Shown here: in pieces, positions 8,822-16,876 of the stretch
Layout of the letters: every line of letters begins with the position of its first letter
Numbering within the stretch: the first letter of the stretch is position 1
Position numbers and translations under genes: made by a program
The notes under the pieces: generated by a model
Databases searched by the model: none
The model's input: only the letters and a program-made list of their open reading frames with translations
Told to the model about the DNA's origin: nothing
Assembly: GCF_963668215.1 (NCBI RefSeq)
Contig: NZ_OY764190.1
Span: 4,092,001 to 4,156,000, forward strand
DNA length: 64,000 nucleotides
Origin: an uncultured Desulfosarcina sp.
GTDB taxonomy: Bacteria; Desulfobacterota; Desulfobacteria; Desulfobacterales; Desulfosarcinaceae
Direction: 5' to 3'

Positions 8822-9604
8822 ATGAGTCATTTTTGGAAAAAAAAAGCTCCAGCATGGGTAGGATCGATACTCTTTGTTCTTTTTATGGCCTTGCCGGTCC
8901 ATAGTGAAACAGGCGCCGGTGACAAATGGCAATTTCAGATAGCGCCATATGCCTGGCTATCCGGTCAAAAAGGAGATCTGGCGACCCAGCCGGGCTTGCC
9001 GGCCGCAGAGGTCGACATCGATTTTTATGATGACATCCTTGGCAACATCAACAGTTCCTTCTCCCTGGTTGGCGAGGCTTTCAAGGGGCGCTACGGTGTC
9101 GTAGCCGACATCAGTTATTCGGATATCGAAGACGATGACGCAACCCCCGGCCCTTTTTTCTCGAAGCTCACTTCCCGGACAAAAACCTGGATCGTCTCGG
9201 CGGCCGGCTTTTACCGTCTGATCGAGCAGGATGGCGCCTTCCTGGACGGCATGGCCGGGCTGCGCTACTGGTCCGTGGACGCCTCCCTGAAATTCGATGC
9301 TGGCCTACTGCCCGCAAGGGGAAGCGCCAACCGGGAGAGCTGGGTGGACCCGATTGTCGGCATCAAGGGCCTGATGCCCTTGGGCGAATCCAAATTTTTC
9401 GTCAGCGGATCCCTGATTTTCGGGGGCTTGGGGATAGGATCGGATTTCATGTGGGATACCATGCTTAATCTGGGCTACCAATGGACGGCGATGTTTTCCA
9501 CAACCATCGGATACCGATACCTGGACGTTGATTACGATGAAGACGATTTTTTGTACGATGTCTCGCAGGATGGGCTTGTCTTGGGGCTGTCCTGGCGGTT
9601 TTAG
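8822..9604 (+). CDS. outer-membrane beta-barrel protein, unknown function
   Basis: A 260-residue protein with GGAGG before its ATG, a signal peptide ending VHSETG and strand patterns typical of an eight- to ten-stranded barrel. It closes on LGLSWRF, whose final phenylalanine fits a BAM recognition signal. Motifs such as IAPYAWLSGQKGD, VDIDFYDDILGN and GYRYLDVDYDEDDF match the family of small outer-membrane proteins often annotated only as outer membrane protein beta-barrel. It lies between two other barrel genes with short spacers, so it is very likely co-transcribed. No enzymatic residues are recognisable. Confidence 0.72.
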   Translation: MSHFWKKKAPAWVGSILFVLFMALPVHSETGAGDKWQFQIAPYAWLSGQKGDLATQPGLPAAEVDIDFYDDILGNINSSFSLVGEAFKGRYGVVADISYSDIEDDDATPGPFFSKLTSRTKTWIVSAAGFYRLIEQDGAFLDGMAGLRYWSVDASLKFDAGLLPARGSANRESWVDPIVGIKGLMPLGESKFFVSGSLIFGGLGIGSDFMWDTMLNLGYQWTAMFSTTIGYRYLDVDYDEDDFLYDVSQDGLVLGLSWRF

Positions 9605-9632
9605 CCGGTTTTCGACAGAGAAGGGAGTTGAG

Positions 9633-10466
9633 ATGAAACGTTTAATTGCGATTTTTGCCTTTTTCTTTGCGCTTATGGTCACCTGTGCACCGGCCGCAGT
9701 TGCCCTGGCAGAGGACGCGCAACGGGGTTCAGACGCCGAACTTGCCCAGGAACTGACCAATCCTGTGGCGGAACTGATAACGATTCCCATTCAAATGACC
9801 TACGATAACAACATCGGGTTACAGGATGACGGCTGGCGGCTGCAAACCAATGTTCAGCCGGTAATCCCTTTTAATTTGAATGCCGACTGGAACCTGATCA
9901 CACGAACGATTCTGCCGATCACCTATCAGGACGAGATTGCACCGGGGGCGGGTTCCCAGTTCGGCCTGGGCGATCTGAGCCTGAGTCTGTTTTTTTCTCC
10001 CGACGACACCTCATCCAGTAGTTTTATCTGGGGCGTAGGGCCGATATTGACGCTGCCAACAGCCACTGACGACCTTCTCGGCACGGAAAAATGGAGCACA
10101 GGGCCTGCGATGGTTGCCCTTACCATGCGTGGACCGTGGACAATCGGGATGCTTGCCAACCACAATTGGTCCTATGCCGGCAACAGCGACCGCCGAGACA
10201 TCAACGTCAGCTTTTTACAACCATTCGTGGCTTATACGACGCCGACCGCCTATACCATTTCATTCCAGGTCGAAAGCACCTATGACTGGCAAGCCGAGCA
10301 ATGGTCCGTGCCGATCACCGCCGCCCTTGCAAAGATTGTCCGCCTGGGCAAGCTGCCGGTCAGTCTGCAGGCCGGCGTGGGGTATTGGGCCGATTCGCCG
10401 GACACCGGACCGGAAGGGTTTCGCTTTCGGCTCCAGGCCAATTTCGTGCTGCCCAAATTTTTTTAA
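9633..10466 (+). CDS. outer-membrane transporter-like barrel (neuromedin U-like annotation family)
   Basis: The open frame begins at 9528, but the ATG at 9633 has AAGGGAG upstream and starts a proper signal peptide ending VALAEDA; the earlier part overlaps the previous gene. The 277-residue protein resembles a widespread family of predicted outer-membrane barrels. Landmarks are NPVAELITIPIQMTYDNNIG, then LQTNVQPVIPFNLN, a glycine-rich FGLGDLSLSLFFSP, a GVGPILTLPTATD strand and a terminal phenylalanine pair. Members are often found beside porins and exporters, but their cargo is unknown. Here it lies in a string of barrels after an acid phosphatase. Confidence 0.72.
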   Translation: MKRLIAIFAFFFALMVTCAPAAVALAEDAQRGSDAELAQELTNPVAELITIPIQMTYDNNIGLQDDGWRLQTNVQPVIPFNLNADWNLITRTILPITYQDEIAPGAGSQFGLGDLSLSLFFSPDDTSSSSFIWGVGPILTLPTATDDLLGTEKWSTGPAMVALTMRGPWTIGMLANHNWSYAGNSDRRDINVSFLQPFVAYTTPTAYTISFQVESTYDWQAEQWSVPITAALAKIVRLGKLPVSLQAGVGYWADSPDTGPEGFRFRLQANFVLPKFF

Positions 10467-10494
10467 TCCTATCTGAATCGCAAGGCAAAATCGT

Positions 10495-11841
10495 ATGAAA
10501 GTGTGTAAATACATGATCGTCGGTAAAAAATCGAAACCAATTTTTTTGGGGCTATTGATATCGCTTTTCATTCTCATGGGCCATGATGGGCGCTGTGAGG
10601 AGAAAATCATTGAACAACAACATGTCAATGCCCCCGAGAAGTGGGGTATCGCCATGGGCATCCGATCGGCGACCATTCCATTCGATACGAACAAAGGCAC
10701 GGTCAACGATGTTGTGCCGTTGATTTTTTATGAGAACGGTCCGCTGTTTATCGATGGCCTCGAGTTCGGCTACAGGGTTTTACAACATGAAAGATGGACA
10801 TTAAGTCCGTTTGCCAGATACCGATTTTTCGACATTCCCAATGAGTATCAGAATGAAATACGGGAGTCCGGCCTGGATCTGGGGGGACAATATACCTATC
10901 ATTTCACGGACTGGTTCCATTTGGATGTCGAGGTCTTGAGCGATCAAAGCGGTCGTTGGTATGCCAATCTGGCTCCCGGTTTCAATTGGGAACAGGGGCG
11001 CTGGGAATTCAGGTCTTCGGCTCGCTTTCGCTGGAAAAGCGCTGATTTCAACAACTTCTACTACGGTCTGGGAAGAGAAGAGCCGGGCAGTGCCGTGGAC
11101 ACCCAGATCCTCGCGGACATTCGTTTTCACGTGTGGCGAAACCTGTATCTTCTGGGAAGGGGCGGTATTCTCTTTCTGGATTCCGACACCCGGGACATCT
11201 CTTTCGTCGATGACTCCACACAGGCCGAAGCGTTTTTAGGGATCGGGTTCTTCAATGACAAAAAGGAGCCGGTGGATACGCTGGCATCCAAACCCTATAT
11301 CCGTCTGGCCCATGGATGGGGAACCGAATCCAATCTGGGAGAAATTGTTACCGGAAATACCGAGAGCGATCCCTACAATAATCAACTCACCTCGGTTTTT
11401 TTCGGCGTTCCCCTTGCCGATGAGCTGTTTACCCTCCCGATTGCCACCTATCTGACGCCCGGACTCGTTCATCATCATTCATCGGACGTGCAGGACCGAT
11501 CCACCGAATACGTCCTGGCGGTTAAATTTTATTACACGATCAAATGGCCCACTCCATGGCGCCTGGGTTTTGCGGAGGGCCTGTCGTATCTGGATCGGAT
11601 TCCCTACCTGGAAGAAAAAGACATGCAGGAGAAAGGGTACAGACCCAGCCAGCTGCTCAATTACCTGGATTTCTCGGTAGACATCGACTTGGGTAAGCTT
11701 TTCCGTGTCCAATGGATGGAAGATCTGTGGTTGGGATACAGCATTCATCACCGATCCGGGATTTTTTCGACATCTTCCGCTTTTGGCAGGATTTCCGGAG
11801 GCAGCAATTACAATACGGTATATCTTCAATATCACTGGTAA
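10495..11841 (+). CDS. MipA/OmpV-type outer-membrane protein with PagL-like C-terminal half
   Basis: A 448-residue exported protein. Residues 40-260 look like the MipA/OmpV barrel family (WTLSPFARYRFFD, an acidic turn, then paired aromatic strands). Residues about 265-448 form a second barrel with a terminal aromatic residue (LQYHW). Near its end is SIHHRSGIF, giving an H-x-S pair at residues 419 and 421. That is the spacing of the catalytic histidine and serine of the lipid A 3-O-deacylase PagL. The catalytic glutamate expected about 12 residues later is not evident, so deacylase activity is doubtful. The neighbouring LpxR-type gene makes an outer-leaflet lipid A role attractive; this is inference. 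Confidence 0.68.
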   Translation: MKVCKYMIVGKKSKPIFLGLLISLFILMGHDGRCEEKIIEQQHVNAPEKWGIAMGIRSATIPFDTNKGTVNDVVPLIFYENGPLFIDGLEFGYRVLQHERWTLSPFARYRFFDIPNEYQNEIRESGLDLGGQYTYHFTDWFHLDVEVLSDQSGRWYANLAPGFNWEQGRWEFRSSARFRWKSADFNNFYYGLGREEPGSAVDTQILADIRFHVWRNLYLLGRGGILFLDSDTRDISFVDDSTQAEAFLGIGFFNDKKEPVDTLASKPYIRLAHGWGTESNLGEIVTGNTESDPYNNQLTSVFFGVPLADELFTLPIATYLTPGLVHHHSSDVQDRSTEYVLAVKFYYTIKWPTPWRLGFAEGLSYLDRIPYLEEKDMQEKGYRPSQLLNYLDFSVDIDLGKLFRVQWMEDLWLGYSIHHRSGIFSTSSAFGRISGGSNYNTVYLQYHW

Positions 11842-11888
11842 TATTTCTGAACAAAAGCCGATCAATATCGGGGAAAAGGAACTAAGAA

Positions 11889-12350
11889 ATGAGAAGAACA
11901 ATAACCACCGTCGCCATTCTTGCGAGTTTTGCTTTCTTTCTGGCAGGCTGCCAAACCAGTCAGGGAGGCAGAACCTATACACCGGGTCAGGCGCAAACGG
12001 CACTTGAAGTATATTATGGAACGGTCCTGAAGGTCTCGGATGTCACGATCCAGGCCCCACAAACCGGTGGCGGGGCGGTCGCAGGCGCAGTCGTCGGCGG
12101 CGTTGTCGGCTCCACCGTTGGCAGCGGTCGGGGCCGAAGGCTGGCGACAACCGCCGGCGCTCTGGGAGGGGCGGCTATGGGCAGTGCCGTAGAAAGCTCG
12201 GCCGCCCAGAAAGCTGCCCTTGAAATCGAAGTCGAAATGGATGACGGCCGCATTCTTGTGGTCGTGCAGGAAAAAGACGATGAATTCGCCGTCGGAGACC
12301 GCGTCCGCCTCATTAAAAGCCCGGATGGGACCCATCGGATCAGGCAATAG
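11889..12350 (+). CDS. SlyB-type glycine-zipper lipoprotein
   Basis: A 153-residue lipoprotein with its cleavage cysteine at residue 21 (FLAGC). After a YYGTVLKVSDV strand, the centre is a glycine-zipper pair: GAVAGAVVGGVVGSTVG and ALGGAAMGSA, separated by a basic loop. The C-terminal domain (MDDGRILVVVQEKDDEFAVGDRVRLI) is the usual small beta domain of SlyB/Pcp proteins. Family members insert in the outer membrane and contribute to envelope stability under stress. Length and layout are typical. It follows the MipA-like gene by 47 bases with a GGAAC-containing leader and is probably part of the same unit. Confidence 0.88.
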   Translation: MRRTITTVAILASFAFFLAGCQTSQGGRTYTPGQAQTALEVYYGTVLKVSDVTIQAPQTGGGAVAGAVVGGVVGSTVGSGRGRRLATTAGALGGAAMGSAVESSAAQKAALEIEVEMDDGRILVVVQEKDDEFAVGDRVRLIKSPDGTHRIRQ

Positions 12351-12410
12351 GGCTTGGCGAATGCCCGGTGGACAAGCTTTTACAGATTTGCATCCAAAGC
12401 TTCAACGATA

Positions 12411-12440
12411 TTGACAATAGCAGTTACCGATCCGTTATAA
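12411..12440 (+). promoter_or_regulatory. candidate sigma-70 promoter upstream of the SYLF gene
   Basis: A consensus -35 box, TTGACA at 12411-12416, is followed after 18 bases by TTATAA at 12435-12440. It lies 30 bases ahead of the ATG at 12471 in a 120-base gap, the widest between adjacent genes on this stretch. Nothing proves that it is used. Confidence 0.4.
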
Positions 12441-12470
12441 GGATGCCAACCAACTAAAGAGGAGTAAAAA

Positions 12471-13052
12471 ATGATGAGAACGTACCGATCAATTACTATT
12501 TCCGTTTTCCTGGTTCTGATCTTCGCTGGCGTCAACACCGTGCATGCCGACAATTATACCAAAACGATCGAAATTTTCAGGCAGTCGGACGCCGTTAAGC
12601 CTTTTTTCGAATCCGCATATGGCTACGCGGTCTTTCCGATGATAGGGAAGGCGGGCTTCGTGGTCGGCGGCGCTTATGGAACCGGAAAGGTATATGCCAA
12701 CGGCGCTGTCACCGGGACGACCCGCCTGGTCAAGGCTTCCATCGGTTTCCAGGCCGGTGGACAGGCGTTCAGCCAGATCATCTTCTTTCAGGACAAACGC
12801 GCCTACGACGAATTTACCAGCGGCAGTTTCGAATTCGATGCCGGTGTATCAGCCGTAGCAATTACCGCCGGCGTCCAGGCCAAAGCCGGTACGGGTGGCA
12901 CTACCGCCGGAGCCAGCGCCGGTCCTGCCACCGGAGCCCAGGCGCCGACGAACTATATCAAAGGAATGGCCGTATTCGTTCATGCCACCGGCGGATTGAT
13001 GTACGAAGCCTCCATCGGTGGTCAGAAGTTCAGCTATACGCCCAATCAATGA
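12471..13052 (+). CDS. SYLF/YSC84-domain exported protein
   Basis: A 193-residue protein preceded by AGAGGAG and beginning with a signal peptide that ends VHADN. The mature part matches the SYLF (YSC84) lipid-binding domain: FFESAYGYAVFPMIGKAGFVVGGAYGTGKVY, followed by KASIGFQAGGQAFSQIIFF, then the LTSGSFEF-like FTSGSFEFDAGVSAVA. It ends with MYEASIGGQKFSY, the conserved closing strand. An insertion rich in glycine, threonine and alanine (about residues 138-165) is longer than usual. Bacterial members are periplasmic or envelope proteins often found near outer-membrane genes; eukaryotic SYLF domains bind phosphoinositides. The bacterial ligand is not established. Confidence 0.87.
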   Translation: MMRTYRSITISVFLVLIFAGVNTVHADNYTKTIEIFRQSDAVKPFFESAYGYAVFPMIGKAGFVVGGAYGTGKVYANGAVTGTTRLVKASIGFQAGGQAFSQIIFFQDKRAYDEFTSGSFEFDAGVSAVAITAGVQAKAGTGGTTAGASAGPATGAQAPTNYIKGMAVFVHATGGLMYEASIGGQKFSYTPNQ

Positions 13053-13082
13053 AAAAAAGCGGTCTGGGAAATCGAGGAGGAA

Positions 13083-13151
13083 ATGTTCGAGCAGATGCCT
13101 GAAATCATGACATTCGTCTATTTTTCGAAAAAGGAGAAACGCCTGCTTTAG
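13083..13151 (+). CDS. possible 22-residue leader ORF before the LpxR-type gene
   Basis: An ATG directly behind GAGGAGGAA opens a 22-codon frame that ends in TAG at 13149-13151. The ATG of the lpxR-like gene follows after a single base (TAGGATG), so ribosomes finishing the small frame could restart on it. The codons for the lysine-rich end also contain AAGGAG, which could serve as the ribosome site for the downstream gene. The peptide (MFEQMPEIM... to a basic KKEKRLL tail) matches nothing I know. Too short to be sure it is translated. Confidence 0.35.
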   Translation: MFEQMPEIMTFVYFSKKEKRLL

Positions 13152-13152
13152 G

Positions 13153-14241
13153 ATGAAATCGTACATGATAATAGTTGCGGCAACGTTGCTTCTTGTTGTT
13201 GAATGTCTGGCGGGGGACGAAACATTCTACCTCGACAGCCCGTACAATGAAGGCATGCTCCGCCTGGAGATAGACAACGATATCATCTGGAACCGGGACA
13301 GCAACTTTACACATGGATGGAGTGTCCAATACAATACGACCCGCTACGAAAGTTGGGAAGAGACCTTAGCACCACAGTTGTGCAAATGGATCGGAAAACA
13401 TTTCCCCACCCTTGGCGATCAGGATTCAATCGTTCGTTTTGGCCAGGGAATCGGGCAGATAATGATCACACCCGAGGACATCACCAATCCCGACCCACCG
13501 GTGGGAGACCTGCCCTATGCCGGTACGTTGACCTACACCTTGAACTGGCAGAGCTTTAACCGTCAAACCGCCAGAAATTTCCAGGTTACCGCGGGCCTGC
13601 TGGGCGAAGAATCCTGTGCCGGTGATGTCCAGGAGTTCTTGCACAGCGTGTGGGGTTGGGGAGAAGATCCACAGGGGTGGCACACCCAGCGAGATACCGA
13701 GCCAATTGTAAATCTGGCCTATCAACACCTTTGGCGTCTTGTTCAAGCAGGTACCTATACGAACGATTGGGCCGGACATCTCTATCTCGGGCCGACCGTT
13801 CTTCTCGGGAATCTGATGACCGCTATTGAACTGGGAATCGGATTTCGCGTGGGGTGGAACATGCAGGAAGGGTTCAATTCGTTGCCGGCACCACCGGGTG
13901 TCGGCGTTTTTCAGGCAGCGCACATACCCAAACCGGCAGTTGCATCGCCGCATGGTGTTGAATTGATTGTCGGGGGCCGTGGAATGGGCCTTTTATATTC
14001 CGTCATGTATGACGGCAGCATGATTACCGGAGATGATCGAAAGGTTGATCGGGAAGATTTTGTTTTTTCCGGGTTGCTCGGTCTTAATTATCACTATTAT
14101 AATCTGTTTTCCATACGACTCGCTGTCATTCGAACCTCTGACATTCTTGTCGAGGAGAGTCTGCCGCCGCCCCGCCCGGGCCAGAAGAAAACCGATACCG
14201 ACAACTCGTTTGGGACGGTAATGATCGATTTCTATTTTTAG
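13153..14241 (+). CDS. LpxR-type lipid A deacylase (DUF2219)
   Basis: A 362-residue outer-membrane protein with a short signal peptide. It carries the LpxR family pattern. LEIDNDIIWNRDSNFTHGW places the Asn-Asp pair at residues 42-43 and the T-H-G at 53-55. Further on are DLPYAGTLTYTL and VQEFLHSVWG, then GWHTQRDTEP with the family's conserved histidine, tryptophan and glutamate. LpxR removes the 3'-acyloxyacyl chain of lipid A from within the outer membrane. The catalytic framework appears intact, so activity is likely. It is the first large gene of a compact operon of exported proteins and may be translated together with a small upstream frame. Confidence 0.85.
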   Translation: MKSYMIIVAATLLLVVECLAGDETFYLDSPYNEGMLRLEIDNDIIWNRDSNFTHGWSVQYNTTRYESWEETLAPQLCKWIGKHFPTLGDQDSIVRFGQGIGQIMITPEDITNPDPPVGDLPYAGTLTYTLNWQSFNRQTARNFQVTAGLLGEESCAGDVQEFLHSVWGWGEDPQGWHTQRDTEPIVNLAYQHLWRLVQAGTYTNDWAGHLYLGPTVLLGNLMTAIELGIGFRVGWNMQEGFNSLPAPPGVGVFQAAHIPKPAVASPHGVELIVGGRGMGLLYSVMYDGSMITGDDRKVDREDFVFSGLLGLNYHYYNLFSIRLAVIRTSDILVEESLPPPRPGQKKTDTDNSFGTVMIDFYF

Positions 14242-14272
14242 ATGTATGGTGAGATCTGTGAGATTATAACCG

Positions 14273-15562
14273 ATGAACCGTTTTCGGAACATTCGGATCG
14301 AGGTCAATTTGCCCGCATGCGTGCGCGTTTTTGCAGCATGTCTTTTTGCAGGCTGGGTGTTGCTGGGGTGTGCTGCTTATCACCCGCGGCCCTTGAACGA
14401 ACATCCCTTTCGTGAACGGGCGATCGTCAAAACACAAAACGGCGTGCGTGTCCTGGCAACCGTACTCAGCGAGGAAGAAGCCCGGTCCGTGTTCGGGTTC
14501 TCTCTTTATAAAAAAGGCGTTCAACCGGTTTGGATAGAGATCGAGAACAACACCGGCCATCGCATGTGGTTTGCGCCGGTGAGTATCGACCGCGACTATT
14601 TCTCGCCGTTGGAAGTGGCCTATTTGTACCATGCCGGTCACACGAAAGCAGCGGCACAGGACATAGACCGGTTTTTTTACCGGCACGCCATGCGCAAGCC
14701 CATCAATCCGGGAACGGTTGGCTCGGGATTCGTTTTTACGAACCTGGAGATGGGAACCAAAGCTTTCAATGTTGAGGTGGTCGGCGAGGATCAACAGGTC
14801 CGGACGTTCACCTTTCTGATACCGGTTGCCGGTTTGCAGGTGGATTACAAGGAAGTCGATTTCGACAAGCTGTATGCGAACCACGAAAAGATCGATGTTG
14901 AAAGCTCCCGGGCGTTGAAAGACCTCATCGCGGCGCTGCCCTGCTGCACGACCGGTGAGGACGGCACCCACAATGCGGACCCGATCAATGTCGTCGTCGT
15001 CGGGACAGGCGCCGATATCCTCTATGCATTGCTGCGCAGCGGTTGGGATGAAACCGCCGCTGCCGCTTCCTATGACCTGCTGGCGCAGTTGCCGTGGGAG
15101 TTTCGCTACCAGCCGGTGCTGTCGCTTTACCTTTTCGACCGGGCCCAGGACGCCGCCTTCCGAAAATCGCGCTCGACGTTGAACGAGCGCAATCAGTTGC
15201 GTTTGTGGCTAAGCCCGTATACATTCAACGGACATCCGGTCTGGGTCGGACAGATCAGCAGGATTATCCGGCTCACTGCCATCGACAAATTCAGCATTGC
15301 GCCCGACGTGGACGAAGCCCGCGATTATCTGCTCCAGGATTTGTGGTACGCGCAGAGTCTGTCGCAATATGGCTATGTCCGGCTATCCGAAGTGGCCACT
15401 TTATCCGATCCCCGCCACGGTTTAAATGATGACGTCTATTTCACTGACGGCATGTGTCTCGTGGTATGGGTTTCCAATAAACCCGTATCGCTGGATGATG
15501 TTCAATTCGAACCCTGGGAAAGACCGGTTGCCGGAAGAAGAGAAATGATGCTGGATCGTTGA
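14273..15562 (+). CDS. lipoprotein with LssY_C-like domain (copy 1)
   Basis: A 429-residue protein with a lipobox (WVLLGC, about residue 33). Residues 35-215 are a beta-rich domain of unknown type (VWIEIENNTGHRMWF, GFVFTNLEMGTKAFNVE). Residues about 235-415 match the LssY C-terminal domain. They start with DPINVVVVGTGADILYALLRSGWDE and continue with LSLYLFDRAQDAAFRK, RNQLRLWLSP, HPVWVGQISR and APDVDEARDYLLQDL. LssY_C normally forms the tail of membrane proteins; here it is tethered by a lipid anchor instead. The next gene is a paralogue with the same layout. No reaction is known for the domain. Confidence 0.72.
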   Translation: MNRFRNIRIEVNLPACVRVFAACLFAGWVLLGCAAYHPRPLNEHPFRERAIVKTQNGVRVLATVLSEEEARSVFGFSLYKKGVQPVWIEIENNTGHRMWFAPVSIDRDYFSPLEVAYLYHAGHTKAAAQDIDRFFYRHAMRKPINPGTVGSGFVFTNLEMGTKAFNVEVVGEDQQVRTFTFLIPVAGLQVDYKEVDFDKLYANHEKIDVESSRALKDLIAALPCCTTGEDGTHNADPINVVVVGTGADILYALLRSGWDETAAAASYDLLAQLPWEFRYQPVLSLYLFDRAQDAAFRKSRSTLNERNQLRLWLSPYTFNGHPVWVGQISRIIRLTAIDKFSIAPDVDEARDYLLQDLWYAQSLSQYGYVRLSEVATLSDPRHGLNDDVYFTDGMCLVVWVSNKPVSLDDVQFEPWERPVAGRREMMLDR

Positions 15563-15578
15563 ACCCAATCAGCCACGG

Positions 15579-16874
15579 GTGGGCAGGCTCATGCAACGAC
15601 GAGAACCAAAGTTGGATCCAGTGCGTATTTATCGCTGTCTATCGACGCTTTTCTTGTTGCTTGCGGCGATTCTGGGGTGCGCCACGTATCATCCGGTTCC
15701 ATCGAGCGAGTCGATTTTACTGCAGCGCGCACAGACGCAGAGCATAAACCATGTACGGGTAACCACTGCCGTTCCCAGTTCCGAGGAGGCCCTGCAGATA
15801 TTCGGCGTCGATCTTTACCGATACAACATCCAGCCCGTCTGGATCGAGATCGACAACCAGGATGAAAAGGCCATCTGGTTCTTGCCCATCGGTGTCGACC
15901 CTATGTATTACACCTCCCATGAGGCCGCATTTATCAGCCATTCCAGCTTAAACGCCAGCGCCAGGAAGCGCATGGATCGTTATTTTTTCTCAAAAGGCCA
16001 TAATATCTACATCCATCCGGGCATGAAAAAAGCCGGGTACGTGTTCACCAACCTTGACGAGGGAACCAAATCGTTTGCGCTCGACCTGGTTGGTGAAGAC
16101 GGTGCGGTCAGGGCTTTTACCTTTTTCATTCCGGTTCCCGGCATAAGGGTCGATCATCGGGCGGTCGATTTCAAGGGGCTCTATCCTGCCAGTGCCTGGC
16201 AACGGTTGGACGATGAGGAAAGCTTTATTCGGTATATTCAAAAAATACCCTGCTGCACGACCAATAAAAAGGGATCCGAAACCGGCGATCCTCTCAACCT
16301 GGTCGTCATCGGTGACGGTGATGATGTCTACCATGCCTTCATACGCGCCGGTTGGGATGAAACGGAGGTCGTCACCACCCAATCCGCCTGGAAGACCGCG
16401 ATGGCCTTTTTTTCCGGTGGTCGCTATCGATATTCTCCAGTCAGTTCTCTCTATCTTTTCGGCAGAGGCCAGGATATCGCCCTTCAGAAGGCGCGGGGCA
16501 GGATTCATGAACGCAACCACCTGCGTCTGTGGCTGGCGCCGGTAAAGTTCAAGGACAAACTCGTCTGGGTGGGGCAGATCAGTCGTGACATCGGCGTGCG
16601 GTTTACCACCAAAACCATCGTCACCCATAAAATCGATCCGGACGTGGATGAAACGCGCGGATACCTGATTCAGGATCTGTGGTATTCCCAGGGTCTAGAG
16701 CGGTTCGCCCTGATTGGCGGTGTCGGTGCCGCCCCCATGCAAACGCCGCGGCACAATTTAACGGGCGATCCTTATTTTACGGACGGGTTGCGGGCCGTAT
16801 TGTGGGTCTCCAGCGATCCGGTCCCCTTTGAGATGGTTCAGTTCGTGGAGTGGGAACAGCCTTCTGAAAAATAG
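15579..16874 (+). CDS. lipoprotein with LssY_C-like domain (copy 2)
   Basis: A paralogue of the preceding gene in the same order of parts. The frame opens at a GTG at 15579; an ATG at 15591 is an equally good start, and neither has a strong ribosome site. The lipobox is ILGCATYHP, nearly identical to copy 1 (LLGCAAYHP). The middle domain contains VWIEIDNQDEKAIWF and GYVFTNLDEGTKSF. The LssY_C-like part has DPLNLVVIGDGDDVYHAFIRAGWDE, LYLFGRGQDIALQKAR, RNHLRLWLAP, LVWVGQISRD and the more complete THKIDPDVDETRGYL motif. Copy 2 keeps the family consensus better than copy 1. It follows copy 1 by 16 bases, so this is a tandem duplication within an operon. Confidence 0.74.
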   Translation: MGRLMQRREPKLDPVRIYRCLSTLFLLLAAILGCATYHPVPSSESILLQRAQTQSINHVRVTTAVPSSEEALQIFGVDLYRYNIQPVWIEIDNQDEKAIWFLPIGVDPMYYTSHEAAFISHSSLNASARKRMDRYFFSKGHNIYIHPGMKKAGYVFTNLDEGTKSFALDLVGEDGAVRAFTFFIPVPGIRVDHRAVDFKGLYPASAWQRLDDEESFIRYIQKIPCCTTNKKGSETGDPLNLVVIGDGDDVYHAFIRAGWDETEVVTTQSAWKTAMAFFSGGRYRYSPVSSLYLFGRGQDIALQKARGRIHERNHLRLWLAPVKFKDKLVWVGQISRDIGVRFTTKTIVTHKIDPDVDETRGYLIQDLWYSQGLERFALIGGVGAAPMQTPRHNLTGDPYFTDGLRAVLWVSSDPVPFEMVQFVEWEQPSEK

Positions 16875-16876
16875 AG

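Noticed and set aside
7667..8932. 421-codon minus-strand frame
   Set aside because: Opposite the surface-antigen barrel gene; shadow.
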